A stretch of DNA of 64,000 nucleotides, taken from NCBI RefSeq assembly GCF_011751745.2, contig NZ_CP061170.1, forward strand, positions 186,001 to 250,000, given 5' to 3'. The notes beneath the pieces were generated by a model, which worked only from the letters and a program-made list of their open reading frames with translations, did no database searches and had not been told where the DNA came from. Each line of letters begins with the position of its first letter. Position 1 is the stretch's first letter. Source of the stretch: Paramicrobacterium fandaimingii. GTDB taxonomy: Bacteria > Actinomycetota > Actinomycetes > Actinomycetales > Microbacteriaceae. Below, one piece after another: positions 43,383 to 51,653 of the stretch. Position numbers and translations under genes: made by a program.

Positions 43383-46265
43383 TCAGCCGATCGCCGCGCG
43401 GCGCACGAGGGTCACGGGTTTCGATGCGACGAGCCAGCTGCCGATCGCAATGAGAAGGGGAATACCAATCACCAGTGCGGCGATGGCGACCCAGGGCGGA
43501 TCAAACCCGACGTTGCCTGTGGTGTCGGCGAGCGAAATGCCATATGTCGTGATGAGACCCGCTAGGGTGCCTGTGACTGTGCCGAGCCCGACGAGGACGA
43601 TCGCTTGCCAGAACGCGAACGTGCGACGCAGCGAGCGTGTTGCCCCAACGGCAGCGAGCGTCGCGTCGTCATCACGGCCATCGGCGCGGGAGAGTCCGAT
43701 TGCCACGGCACTGGCTCCCACGAACAGGACGCCAGCCACGAGCAGCGTGGCGAGAATGACGTAGAGCCAGGTGGGCTCGGGGCCCTGCTCAACACGGGCG
43801 CTGCCCATGATGGGCTCGAGTCGTGCGTTCAGCGCGTCGATCTCGCCCTGTGCGAATTGCTCGGCAGGGTTGGCGATGAAATAGCTCGGCTCGACATCGA
43901 TGCCGAGTTGCTCGGCCGTTGTCCCCGAGATAACCAGGGGAGTGCTCGGCAAATCGACCTCGGGCTCTGCTTTCACTGCGCTGATCGTCTGTGTGGTCAC
44001 TGGTTCGTCGCCGGAGTCGGGGTTGTCCCAGTCGGAATCTGGCGCCCACCACTGCAACACGGATTGACCGTCATTCACGTAGACGGGCGAGAGAGCAACG
44101 GCGGATCCGCTTTCGAAGGAGCTCAGCACATCGCCCGGCGCAGTATGACCGAGCACGAGAGAGAGGCCGGCAGAATCCGTCACGACAACCTTCTGGGCGC
44201 TGGTCACGCGAGAGGTCTGTGCCTCGTCGCATCGCCAATCAGTATCGCGCAGCGTGCGAACAGCTTCTTGATATTTAGCTCCTGTGAGGTTGGCGATGCT
44301 CTGGTCGTAGTCGGCGGAGGCTGGTAGCAGCGGGCAGAGATTCTCGGGCAACGCCTCTGCGACGACAACGGCGCCGTCTGTTTGAGTGCCCGTCTCGCTG
44401 TCCCATCGCGACAGGGGAGCGTAGATGGTTCCCACGGCGACGGTGTCGAGCTCCTCCTCAACGATGCCCGTGATTTCATCGACAGTTGCCGCGGGGGCAC
44501 CTGCGTCGTCCTTGGGCATCAAGACCTGCGCTTGGCCCGGTGCTGTTTGATACCAGTAATGCTTGTCACTCGCAGCGCTCGACGTTACGGAGACGTTGAT
44601 GACGATTACCGCGATGAACGCCGTCACCATGATCGCCGCAAAGGCCGGAACAGATCGGGCGCGGTGCGCCGCACTGTCGCGAGCGGCAAGACGCGCCCCC
44701 AGCCCGAAGCGAGAGAAGACATGGGCCATAGCGCGCAGTATGACACCGCCACACATAATCATGCCGACCTGAAGGACGATCGGTCCGACGATGAGCGCTG
44801 CCACCGCGAGCATCCCCGGAACGCTCTGCTGCCCGGTGTTACTCCAGGCGAGTGCACGCAGCGAGAAGGCGCCGACCAGGGTCAGCGCCGTCCCGACGAC
44901 GAGATAGCCGATGCCCCACCGAGTTGACCGTGCTGATGGTTCTGCGGGCGCGCGGCTGCCGCGCAGAGCAGCGAGAACATCGAACTTCACTGCGGCCCGC
45001 GCCGGGACGACCGCGGAGGCGAGCCCAACGAGCATGGCGATCAGTGCGATGGCCGCGAGCGTGAGCGGCTCGGCATGGAAGCCCCAGTACTGTGTCGCAC
45101 TTCCATCTGCCGTTGCACGCATGTATATGGCGGCGATGGGGATGCCGATCGCGACACCGACGATTCCGCCAAGGAGCCCTAGAACGAGGCCCTGGCTGGT
45201 CACAACGCGGTACAGCATTCGTCGTTCGCCGCCGACACTCGCCAGCGTCGCGAGTGCGCGCTGCTGCTTGCGGGCACCCACCGCGAATGCCGCTCCTGCG
45301 AGCAGCACGATCTCGAAGGCCGCAAACGCCGCGGCAAGCATGAGCAGGATGCCGTACGTCGACCAGAATCCGCCGCTCAGTGCCAGGTTGATGACGCTGG
45401 CATTCTCGAGTACTGTGCGGGACAGCACAGTGACGCCAGCGTCATTGAGGTCGGCGAACTCGTCGAGGGTGATGACGGTGTCGGGAAGGTAATACGTGCG
45501 GTTCCAGACCTGCAGGTCGTCTCCAAACGAGCCTTCGGGGGCGTAGATCCACTCCTCGGAATCCGCGCTCATGGCGTCACTCAGCACTCCCGTGATCGTC
45601 AGCGTCGTCGCGGGCTTTGTGACGGTGATGGCGTCGCCGATGCTCGCCCCGAGGCGTTTGAGCGCAGCAGCGCTGACGAGCACGTCGCCCGGCTCGGATG
45701 GAGCACTGCCGGCGAGAATGCTCGTGCGACCGGCGAAGTCCTCTCCCCACAGGTTCCCAACAGTTACCTGGAGCTGGCCGATGCCCTCTGCAGTCGTCGT
45801 CGTGACGATAGCGGAAGACAGCACTGTCATATCGGCGCCGGGGAAAAGCGCACGAACGCCAGCTTCGTCGAGGCGCTCTCCCCCGTCTGCGGCGGGCGCA
45901 GCGTTGTCGGGAGTCTGGAGGTGGGTCGGATCGTAAGGGTCTTGCACCATCCCGGAGTGCGTGCCGATACTCGCGAGGAGCTTCGCTTCGTTCTGGCCGA
46001 GCGCGGCCGCGATCTTTTCGTCTGGAGTGGGGAATGTGCTTTGCCCGATGATCGCCGCTGCAGAGAATCCAGCGACCGGCAACAGCACCATGAGCGCGAC
46101 GATGATGCTCGTGCCCCGCGAGCGCCACACCGAACGGCGGGCGATGCGCAGCGCCAGACGCCATTCGGCCAGCGATCGCCGCCAGCGGGACTCTTCGCGA
46201 TCGGGCGCACCACGCTGGTAGCGCGGCTTCGTGGTGCCTCCCGCTCGGTTGCCGTGCCGGTTCAT
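43383..46265 (-). CDS. FtsX-like ABC transporter permease (MacB/Lol-type)
   Basis: A 960-residue permease with a cytoplasmic basic N-terminus, a first helix (about 48-70), a long extracytoplasmic domain of about 220 residues, three helices of an FtsX core (VLLAGAAFAVGARKQQRALATLASVGGERRMLYRVV) near 310-450, several more helices, a second extracytoplasmic domain and a second FtsX core ending in DATLAAVGATRSLRRTFAFWQ. This is the double-FtsX layout of actinobacterial bacitracin- or peptide-type exporters. It overlaps the ATPase gene by 4 bp. Confidence 0.88.
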   Translation of the reverse strand: MNRHGNRAGGTTKPRYQRGAPDREESRWRRSLAEWRLALRIARRSVWRSRGTSIIVALMVLLPVAGFSAAAIIGQSTFPTPDEKIAAALGQNEAKLLASIGTHSGMVQDPYDPTHLQTPDNAAPAADGGERLDEAGVRALFPGADMTVLSSAIVTTTTAEGIGQLQVTVGNLWGEDFAGRTSILAGSAPSEPGDVLVSAAALKRLGASIGDAITVTKPATTLTITGVLSDAMSADSEEWIYAPEGSFGDDLQVWNRTYYLPDTVITLDEFADLNDAGVTVLSRTVLENASVINLALSGGFWSTYGILLMLAAAFAAFEIVLLAGAAFAVGARKQQRALATLASVGGERRMLYRVVTSQGLVLGLLGGIVGVAIGIPIAAIYMRATADGSATQYWGFHAEPLTLAAIALIAMLVGLASAVVPARAAVKFDVLAALRGSRAPAEPSARSTRWGIGYLVVGTALTLVGAFSLRALAWSNTGQQSVPGMLAVAALIVGPIVLQVGMIMCGGVILRAMAHVFSRFGLGARLAARDSAAHRARSVPAFAAIMVTAFIAVIVINVSVTSSAASDKHYWYQTAPGQAQVLMPKDDAGAPAATVDEITGIVEEELDTVAVGTIYAPLSRWDSETGTQTDGAVVVAEALPENLCPLLPASADYDQSIANLTGAKYQEAVRTLRDTDWRCDEAQTSRVTSAQKVVVTDSAGLSLVLGHTAPGDVLSSFESGSAVALSPVYVNDGQSVLQWWAPDSDWDNPDSGDEPVTTQTISAVKAEPEVDLPSTPLVISGTTAEQLGIDVEPSYFIANPAEQFAQGEIDALNARLEPIMGSARVEQGPEPTWLYVILATLLVAGVLFVGASAVAIGLSRADGRDDDATLAAVGATRSLRRTFAFWQAIVLVGLGTVTGTLAGLITTYGISLADTTGNVGFDPPWVAIAALVIGIPLLIAIGSWLVASKPVTLVRRAAIG

Positions 46266-46987
46266 CGCTCAGCGGTGCCAGAGAGCAGGGATTCGATGGG
46301 CGCGACGCTCGATTCATCCACGACCCGGCCATCACGCAGAAACACGATGCGATCGGCCCACGCGGCGTGGCGAGCATCGTGCGTGACGAGGATGCCGCCG
46401 GCTCCCGCGTCAACGCGGTTGCGCAGCATTCGCAGCACCACGTCGCCGGTCTCGGAGTCGAGCGCGCCCGTCGGCTCGTCCGCGAGGATCAGCGAGCGTG
46501 GCCCGACGACAGCGCGAGCGATCGCGACGCGCTGCTGCTGGCCGCCCGACAGGTCGTCGGGAAAGTGATCGGCACGGTCGGTCAGCTCGACGCTCGCGAG
46601 CGCATCGTTCGCTGCAGCGCGTGCTCTGCGGGTTTTCCACCCGTCGAGTTCGAGCGGCAGCGAGACGTTCTCGCGCGCAGACAGCGTGGGAATGAGATTG
46701 AAGTCCTGAAACACGAACCCGAGTGTGCGTCGGCGCAGGCGCGCGACTTCTGTCGGCTTCGCCTCGCTGAGGTAGATCCCCTCGACGATCACCTCGCCAC
46801 TCGTGGGAGTCGTGAGCCCGCCCGCAGCCGCGAGGAGCGTCGACTTTCCTGAGCCGGAAGCTCCCATGACGGCGACGAGTTCGCCCGCGTGCACGGTGAG
46901 GTCGATGCCCGACAGCGCCGTCACTGACGTTGCGCCCTTTCCGTAATGCTGCGAGACACCATCGAGTCGCAGCAGTTCGGCGCTCAT
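46262..46987 (-). CDS. ABC transporter ATPase (MacB/LolD-type)
   Basis: A 241-residue ATPase: Walker A GASGSGKST near residues 40-48, Q-loop FVFQDFNLIPTLSARENV, signature DLSGGQQQRVAIARAV and Walker B SLILADEPTGALDSETG, all of LolD/MacB type. ATGA overlaps on both sides join it to the PadR gene and the FtsX-type permease, giving a self-regulated three-gene operon. Confidence 0.93.
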   Translation of the reverse strand: MSAELLRLDGVSQHYGKGATSVTALSGIDLTVHAGELVAVMGASGSGKSTLLAAAGGLTTPTSGEVIVEGIYLSEAKPTEVARLRRRTLGFVFQDFNLIPTLSARENVSLPLELDGWKTRRARAAANDALASVELTDRADHFPDDLSGGQQQRVAIARAVVGPRSLILADEPTGALDSETGDVVLRMLRNRVDAGAGGILVTHDARHAAWADRIVFLRDGRVVDESSVAPIESLLSGTAER

Positions 46988-47613
46988 CGCGTGGCTCCGT
47001 TTGCCAGGGCGGCGTCGACAGCGTCGGTGGATGCTGTCGGCCGACCGCGGCGCGGCAGGTCAGCGGCATCCTGAACCGGCAACACACGATCGCCGAAGCG
47101 ACGCAGACGTGACTCCACGTGATCGAGCCAGCGCACCTCCGCCTCGGCCTGGAAGATCAGGTTGTCGACGACGAGCTGCCACGCGAGCTCTTCGGGCCCG
47201 GACGGGTCGCTGCCCGCGTACTTGGTGCGAGTGAGCGCCTGCAGGTTCGCGAGCGACGCGTGACGCTGCACCTGCACGACCTCGGCGATGTTCACGCCGG
47301 GCAGCGTTGCCGCCAGCGCCAGCTTGATGGCGAGCTCGTCGCGCGTGACGCGGCCGCGCTCGACGGGAGAGCTGAGCCACCCCGTGACCTCGGCGTGGCC
47401 GGCATCCGTGATCTCGTAGAACTGGTGCCCCTCGGCATCCGTTTCGCCCTTGACCACGAAGCCGTCGCGCTCGAGGCGCTCGAGCGTGGAGTACGTCTGG
47501 CCGACGTTGAGCGGCCACGTCGAGCCTGTTCGTCGATCGAACTCGGCCTTCAACTGGTATCCGTAGGCGGGCCCTTGGTCGAGGATGGCCAGCAGGCTGT
47601 GCTTCACACTCAT
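46984..47613 (-). CDS. PadR family regulator
   Basis: A 209-residue regulator: the PadR winged helix (SLLAILDQGPAYGYQLKAEFDRRTGSTWPLNVGQTYSTLERLERDGFV) followed by the longer C-terminal helical dimer domain of PadR-s2 type (residues about 95-180). It is first gene of an operon with an ABC ATPase and FtsX-type permease, a standard arrangement for drug-induced export. Inverted repeats just upstream are its likely operator. Confidence 0.92.
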   Translation of the reverse strand: MSVKHSLLAILDQGPAYGYQLKAEFDRRTGSTWPLNVGQTYSTLERLERDGFVVKGETDAEGHQFYEITDAGHAEVTGWLSSPVERGRVTRDELAIKLALAATLPGVNIAEVVQVQRHASLANLQALTRTKYAGSDPSGPEELAWQLVVDNLIFQAEAEVRWLDHVESRLRRFGDRVLPVQDAADLPRRGRPTASTDAVDAALANGATR

Positions 47614-47632
47614 GTGATCTCCCGTAATGCGT

Positions 47633-47659
47633 ACTCGGTATGCACGAGTATATACATAC
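47633..47659. promoter_or_regulatory. Putative PadR operator
   Basis: Two interleaved inverted repeats 20 bp upstream of the PadR start: ACTCG (47633-47637) with CGAGT (47645-47649), and GTATG (47638-47642) with CATAC (47655-47659), flanking TATATA. ATGTATATA-type sites are typical for PadR repressors. Confidence 0.55.
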
Positions 47660-47718
47660 TGGGAGACTAATAGCAGGAATATATGCTGACGCCAGAGCGA
47701 GACCCGCGTCGCGAGCTC

Positions 47719-48063
47719 TCAGTCGTCGAGATAGTCGCGCAGGATGCGCGCGTGGTTGATCTTCGGATCTTTCGCCGCATAGACCAATGTCACAGTCGAG
47801 TTCTTCGACACGATTTCGCGTAGCTCGTCGATCTCATCGTTGTCGTCGAGCTCGCTGCGGTAGCGCTTCGCGAACTCACCCATGCGCTCCGGGTCGTGAT
47901 TCCACCACGTGCGCAAGTCGGGGCTCGGCGCGACGTTCTTCAGCCACTCGTCGAGCTCGGCTGCCTCTTTCTTGACGCCGCGGGGCCACAGGCGGTCGAC
48001 AAGCACGCGAAAACCATCCGCCTTCTCGGCATCGTCGTACACACGCTTGATCCGCACAGCCAT
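47719..48063 (-). CDS. DUF488 family protein
   Basis: A 114-residue protein with the DUF488 hallmarks: VLVDRLWPRGVKKE, a WFxHDPERMGEF-like block (WWNHDPERMGEFAKRYRSEL), and VTLVYAAKD near the C-terminus. The family is widespread and its biochemical function is not established. It stands alone on the minus strand between the PadR operon and the DsbA-like gene; no regulatory site is evident. Confidence 0.88.
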   Translation of the reverse strand: MAVRIKRVYDDAEKADGFRVLVDRLWPRGVKKEAAELDEWLKNVAPSPDLRTWWNHDPERMGEFAKRYRSELDDNDEIDELREIVSKNSTVTLVYAAKDPKINHARILRDYLDD

Positions 48064-48119
48064 AATTCGAGTTTACGCCGCCAAAGCGGAGTCTCCCCGG
48101 GTTCGTGACGGGGTGCAGC

Positions 48120-49064
48120 CTACTTCTCGGTCGAGGGCTCCTCTGTTGCCGGAGCGTCGCCGCCGGAGTCGCTGCCCGTGCCGCTCGCGGCCTGCTGAAT
48201 CGCCTGTGCCAGCGCGCCGGTGTCGGTGATGCTGCCCTCATAGAGAGCTCCGTTGATGATGACCGTGGGCGTTCCGCTCAACGGTGCAGGCTCGTCGAGA
48301 TACGGGAGGTTCTCGTCCATGGCACGGTCCGTGACCTCACCGACCCACTTCGAGAATTCCTCGTTGTCCATGGCCTTCTTGACGTTCTCGTCCGTCACGC
48401 CGGCCGACTGCAGAGTCGACCAGATCTCGTCATCAGTGAGGCCTTCGGAGTTCTCGGCCGGCTGGTTCGCGAAGAGGGCTGTGTTCGCGTCAAGGAACGC
48501 CTCGGGCTGGTAGTTGGCAACGGCCGCCATGGCGTTGGCCGAGCGAGTGGAGTATTCGGTTCCCTGAGATAGGTTGTTGAGGAATGCAATTGGGTGAATT
48601 TCGAGCGTGATGTCGCCCGACGCCGTCAGCTGGTTGAGCATCTCCCCGTTAGCCTGTTCGAACTGGCCGCAGTAGGGGCACATGTAGTCGAGGTAGACGA
48701 CAACGTTCGCGGCATCCGAGTACTGTGAGTAGTCCGTCGGCGTCGGCGAGGCACCTTCCTCCATTGCCGGCGTTTCGACCGGTGTGGGTTGCCCGCCTTC
48801 AGAGGTGAACAGGATGCCGTCGCTGATCATGTTCTTCGGCCCTGCCGCCGCCGTTGCCGGTTTCATCGAGGTGACAATGACCACGACGACAATGGCAACA
48901 ACCGCGAGAATGACGAGGCCGATGCCGCCCTGCCACGCCCAGCGCACACGCCGTTCGCGCTTCTCGTGACGTTCGCGTTCTTGGCGGGCAAGTTCGCGAA
49001 TGTGCTGCTGGCGCTGCTTCTTCGACGCTCCGGGCGATGGGGCATTGCTGGGCTTTTTGCTCAC
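48120..49064 (-). CDS. Membrane-anchored DsbA-family thiol oxidoreductase
   Basis: A 314-residue protein from GTG 49064 with AGGA 8 bp upstream. A charged cytoplasmic N-terminus (Lys/Arg/Glu-rich, residues 1-44) precedes one membrane helix (about 46-66) and an extracytoplasmic thioredoxin-like domain. The redox motif is CPYC at 129-132 in VYLDYMCPYCGQFE, and the cis-Pro loop is SGTPTVIING. This matches the Thioredoxin_4 group of actinobacteria that make disulfides in exported proteins. The tail is rich in Ser, Gly and Glu. A related gene without the cysteines lies just upstream on the same strand. Confidence 0.9.
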   Translation of the reverse strand: MSKKPSNAPSPGASKKQRQQHIRELARQERERHEKRERRVRWAWQGGIGLVILAVVAIVVVVIVTSMKPATAAAGPKNMISDGILFTSEGGQPTPVETPAMEEGASPTPTDYSQYSDAANVVVYLDYMCPYCGQFEQANGEMLNQLTASGDITLEIHPIAFLNNLSQGTEYSTRSANAMAAVANYQPEAFLDANTALFANQPAENSEGLTDDEIWSTLQSAGVTDENVKKAMDNEEFSKWVGEVTDRAMDENLPYLDEPAPLSGTPTVIINGALYEGSITDTGALAQAIQQAASGTGSDSGGDAPATEEPSTEK

Positions 49065-49165
49065 GGCTCATCCTGGTCGGGGGCGGGGATGTTGTCAGTG
49101 CAACAATACGCCAGGTGGGTATGCCTCACATGTGTGGGCGCTGAAAGACGAGACGGATGCCGCGG

Positions 49166-50122
49166 CTACTTCGCCTTCTCTGTCGAGGTTCCGGATGGCG
49201 TCGGAGCCGGCGTCGCCGTCGAATCCTTCGAGTCCTGGGCCTCCTTCTCGGCTGCAGCGAGCACCTGCGAGATAAACGAAAGCAGATCGGTGGACTCGTC
49301 AATCTTGCCCGTGAACTTCTCGCCCTGCACCAGCACGAGCGGCGAGTGCGCAACCTTCTTCACGTCGGTTCCCTGCAGCGGTCCGTTCGCAGCGGTCTCG
49401 CTCACCGTCGCCACCCAGTTGGCATAGCGATCGTTCTCGATGCACGTCGAGATGTCGGTGTTCTCGCCGCCCAGCGCTGTTGATACAGCCTTCGATACGC
49501 CCGCCTTGTCGATGGGAGTGTCGGTGACGTTCGGGTTTGCATCGAGAAGCGCGGTGTTGACGGCGAGGAAGTTCGTCGGCGCGAAGTTTGCGACGCAGGC
49601 CGCTGCGTTGGCCGCGAGGGTTGAGTAGTTCTCTGTTGCATTGTCGTACTGATCGAGGGCGATCGGCTTCACCTCAAGCTGCACGAAACCGTAGGTCACC
49701 CACTGCTGAATCTGCTCACCGTTCGTCGCGAAGAACGCAGCGGCATCTTTGCTTCCGTAGTCGACGTAAATCGTGATGGGAACGATGCCCTTTTCGGGCG
49801 TGGGAGCGGATGCCGCGGGCTCAAGCCACGCGTGCGCTTCGGTCGGAGCGGCGGTAATCGCCTTTCCGTCACCCGTAAACACGATGCCGTCGCTCGCCAT
49901 ATTCTGCGGGCCCTCGTTTGCCAGGCGCAGTTGCGTCCAGACCACAAGCCCGACGGCAGCGATGATCGCGACGACAAGCAGCACGAGGCCTGAGATGCCC
50001 AGCGCCTTGCGCCGTTTGCGCCGCTTGCGATCGGCCTCGCGCTTGATGCGGGCCATCTCTCGCTGCAGCTCGCGCCGCTCCTTCTTCGTGAGAGAGGCGA
50101 GTTGCTTCTTGTCGATCGTCAT
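49166..50122 (-). CDS. DsbA-fold membrane protein lacking the CxxC motif
   Basis: A 318-residue paralogue of the next gene with the same layout: a basic, charged N-terminus, one helix (about 41-62), the shared juxtamembrane motif GPQNMASDGIVFTGDG, and a thioredoxin-like domain. Where the neighbour has DYMCPYCGQF this protein reads DYGSKDAAAF (121-130), so both cysteines are replaced by Ser and Ala. The cis-Pro region (HSPLVLVQGEKF) is kept. Two other Cys occur (in AAACVAN and STCIEN) and could form a structural disulfide. It cannot be a classical thiol oxidase; a chaperone or partner role is inference. Confidence 0.85.
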   Translation of the reverse strand: MTIDKKQLASLTKKERRELQREMARIKREADRKRRKRRKALGISGLVLLVVAIIAAVGLVVWTQLRLANEGPQNMASDGIVFTGDGKAITAAPTEAHAWLEPAASAPTPEKGIVPITIYVDYGSKDAAAFFATNGEQIQQWVTYGFVQLEVKPIALDQYDNATENYSTLAANAAACVANFAPTNFLAVNTALLDANPNVTDTPIDKAGVSKAVSTALGGENTDISTCIENDRYANWVATVSETAANGPLQGTDVKKVAHSPLVLVQGEKFTGKIDESTDLLSFISQVLAAAEKEAQDSKDSTATPAPTPSGTSTEKAK

Positions 50123-50213
50123 GCGGCTGCGTCGTCCTTGTCGTGGCGGAAGTCTCCGCAGGAAGTGTAGCCGGTTGAGGCCCGCAACTCAGATTCGAGC
50201 ATAAACGTGATGC

Positions 50214-51143
50214 CTATTCATAGCGTTCGACGAGCTTGCGTCCTAGTTCGGCGAGGGCGCTGTGCACCTCGGGCGGGCCGACTACGTCAATCGCTGCTGA
50301 CCACCCAGCAAGCTGCTCCGCGAGTGCTTCGGCACTCTGGGCACGTGCTTCGATGCGCATGCGGCCGTCGCCGACAGCATCCTGAATACTCGCCTGCCTG
50401 CCGAACCGGCTGACGAACGCCGAGACAGCGTACTTCTCGACGATCACCTCTGCTGCGGTAGAGCCGCGCAGAGACTCGACTTCAGCGACGGCATCGGCCC
50501 ACGCGCTGCTCAGATCGAAATCCGAGGGCGGTGATGCCTCCTTGTCGAGAATCGACACACCGCGGATGCGGTCGACGCGGTACATGCGCGGACCGTCGCC
50601 TGGGTCGGCGAGCAGGTACCAGTGCCCGCCGCGCGCTGCGACGCCCAGCGGCGTCACGGCGATACCAGAGTGCGTTCGGTATGAGAGCTGGATCGCCCTA
50701 CCGTGCGAGATGGCCTGCTGAAGCGTGTGCAGCTCCCGCGGCGCGGATCGCGGGGCATCGCCCCACGCGGCGCCGTCGGCGAGCGTGGAACCGATTGCTC
50801 TCTCGGCGCTGTGTCTGAACGGTGCGGGTAGTGCCGCGAGAAGCTTCTGAACCGCCGATGCCGCCTCGGTCGCTGCGCCACGTGCCCCGCCGAGGAGCGC
50901 AAAGAGCGCTGTCGACTCCGGTTCCGTGAGCCCGGTGAGATTTGTGCGGGCGCCCCCGAGCAGCCGCCAGCCTCCACCGCGTCCTGGTTGCGGATAGACG
51001 GGAACGCCCGACATCGAGAGCGCCTCGAGGTCACGCCTCGCCGTTGCGACGGAGGTCTCGAGTTCGGCGGCAAGTTGAGCGGCGGTCACCGATTCGCGCG
51101 ATTGCAGCACGAAGAGAACGCGGATCAGTCTGTCTGCTCTCAT
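50214..51143 (-). CDS. WYL-domain transcriptional regulator (HTH_11)
   Basis: A 309-residue protein from ATG 51143. The N-terminal winged helix reads LIRVLFVLQSRESVTAAQLAAELETSVATARRDLEALSMSGVPVY; the middle has the WYL domain (about 140-215, GRAIQLSYRTHSGIAVTPLGVAARGGHWYLLA) and the end is a WCX domain. WYL proteins sense small ligands or nucleic acids. It is divergent from a VOC gene, and the gap carries an 11-bp inverted repeat that also lies 19 bp from its own start, so autoregulation with control of the VOC gene is likely. Confidence 0.9.
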   Translation of the reverse strand: MRADRLIRVLFVLQSRESVTAAQLAAELETSVATARRDLEALSMSGVPVYPQPGRGGGWRLLGGARTNLTGLTEPESTALFALLGGARGAATEAASAVQKLLAALPAPFRHSAERAIGSTLADGAAWGDAPRSAPRELHTLQQAISHGRAIQLSYRTHSGIAVTPLGVAARGGHWYLLADPGDGPRMYRVDRIRGVSILDKEASPPSDFDLSSAWADAVAEVESLRGSTAAEVIVEKYAVSAFVSRFGRQASIQDAVGDGRMRIEARAQSAEALAEQLAGWSAAIDVVGPPEVHSALAELGRKLVERYE

Positions 51144-51161
51144 GTTCTCAAGAATGACATT

Positions 51162-51188
51162 TAAAGTGCTCAAAAGGTGAGCACTTTA
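51162..51188. promoter_or_regulatory. 11-bp perfect inverted repeat, putative WYL-regulator operator
   Basis: TAAAGTGCTCA (51162-51172) and TGAGCACTTTA (51178-51188) flank the 5-bp spacer AAAGG. It is placed in the 101-bp gap between the divergent WYL and VOC genes. Confidence 0.7.
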
Positions 51189-51244
51189 GCCGAAATGATG
51201 GAAACAGATGCCGGGAACGTCGCCGGACAGAAGGGAAATGGATC

Positions 51245-51637
51245 ATGTTTCGAGGAATTGCCAATGTGAACGTCGTCTCCACCGATGTGGCTGGAGCGAT
51301 CAAGTGGTACTCCGGTGTCTTCGACGAGGCACCGTACTTCGTGCGGCCGGAGACGGGGAAGCCGCAGTACGCCGAATGGCGCTTTGGCGACGACGATGAC
51401 GAATTCGCCGTCATGGATGCCGTTTTTCGCCCCGTTTCCTCGCAGCCGGGCGGAACGCTCGTCTACCTTCACGTCGACGACGTTCAGGCATCATTCAATG
51501 AGCTCATCGCTGTCGGTGCCCGCGAGTTCGACCCCGTCATGCAGAGAAGCGAAGAGTGGTGGACGGCCTCGGTCGTCGACCCGTTCGGCAACCTGATCGG
51601 TCTGATTCAGAGCCCGCACTGGGCTGCGGCACATTGA
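51245..51637 (+). CDS. VOC family protein
   Basis: A 130-residue single VOC domain with AAGGGAAA before the ATG. Strands read FRGIANVNVVSTDVAGAIKWYSGVF...EAPYFVRPETG, PGGTLVYLHVDDVQASFNELIAVGA and DPFGNLIGLIQSP, the last being the usual closing motif of glyoxalase/bleomycin-resistance-like proteins. It is the probable target of the divergent WYL regulator. Substrate unknown. Confidence 0.86.
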   Translation: MFRGIANVNVVSTDVAGAIKWYSGVFDEAPYFVRPETGKPQYAEWRFGDDDDEFAVMDAVFRPVSSQPGGTLVYLHVDDVQASFNELIAVGAREFDPVMQRSEEWWTASVVDPFGNLIGLIQSPHWAAAH

Positions 51638-51653
51638 ACGAGGATGCGGTCGC

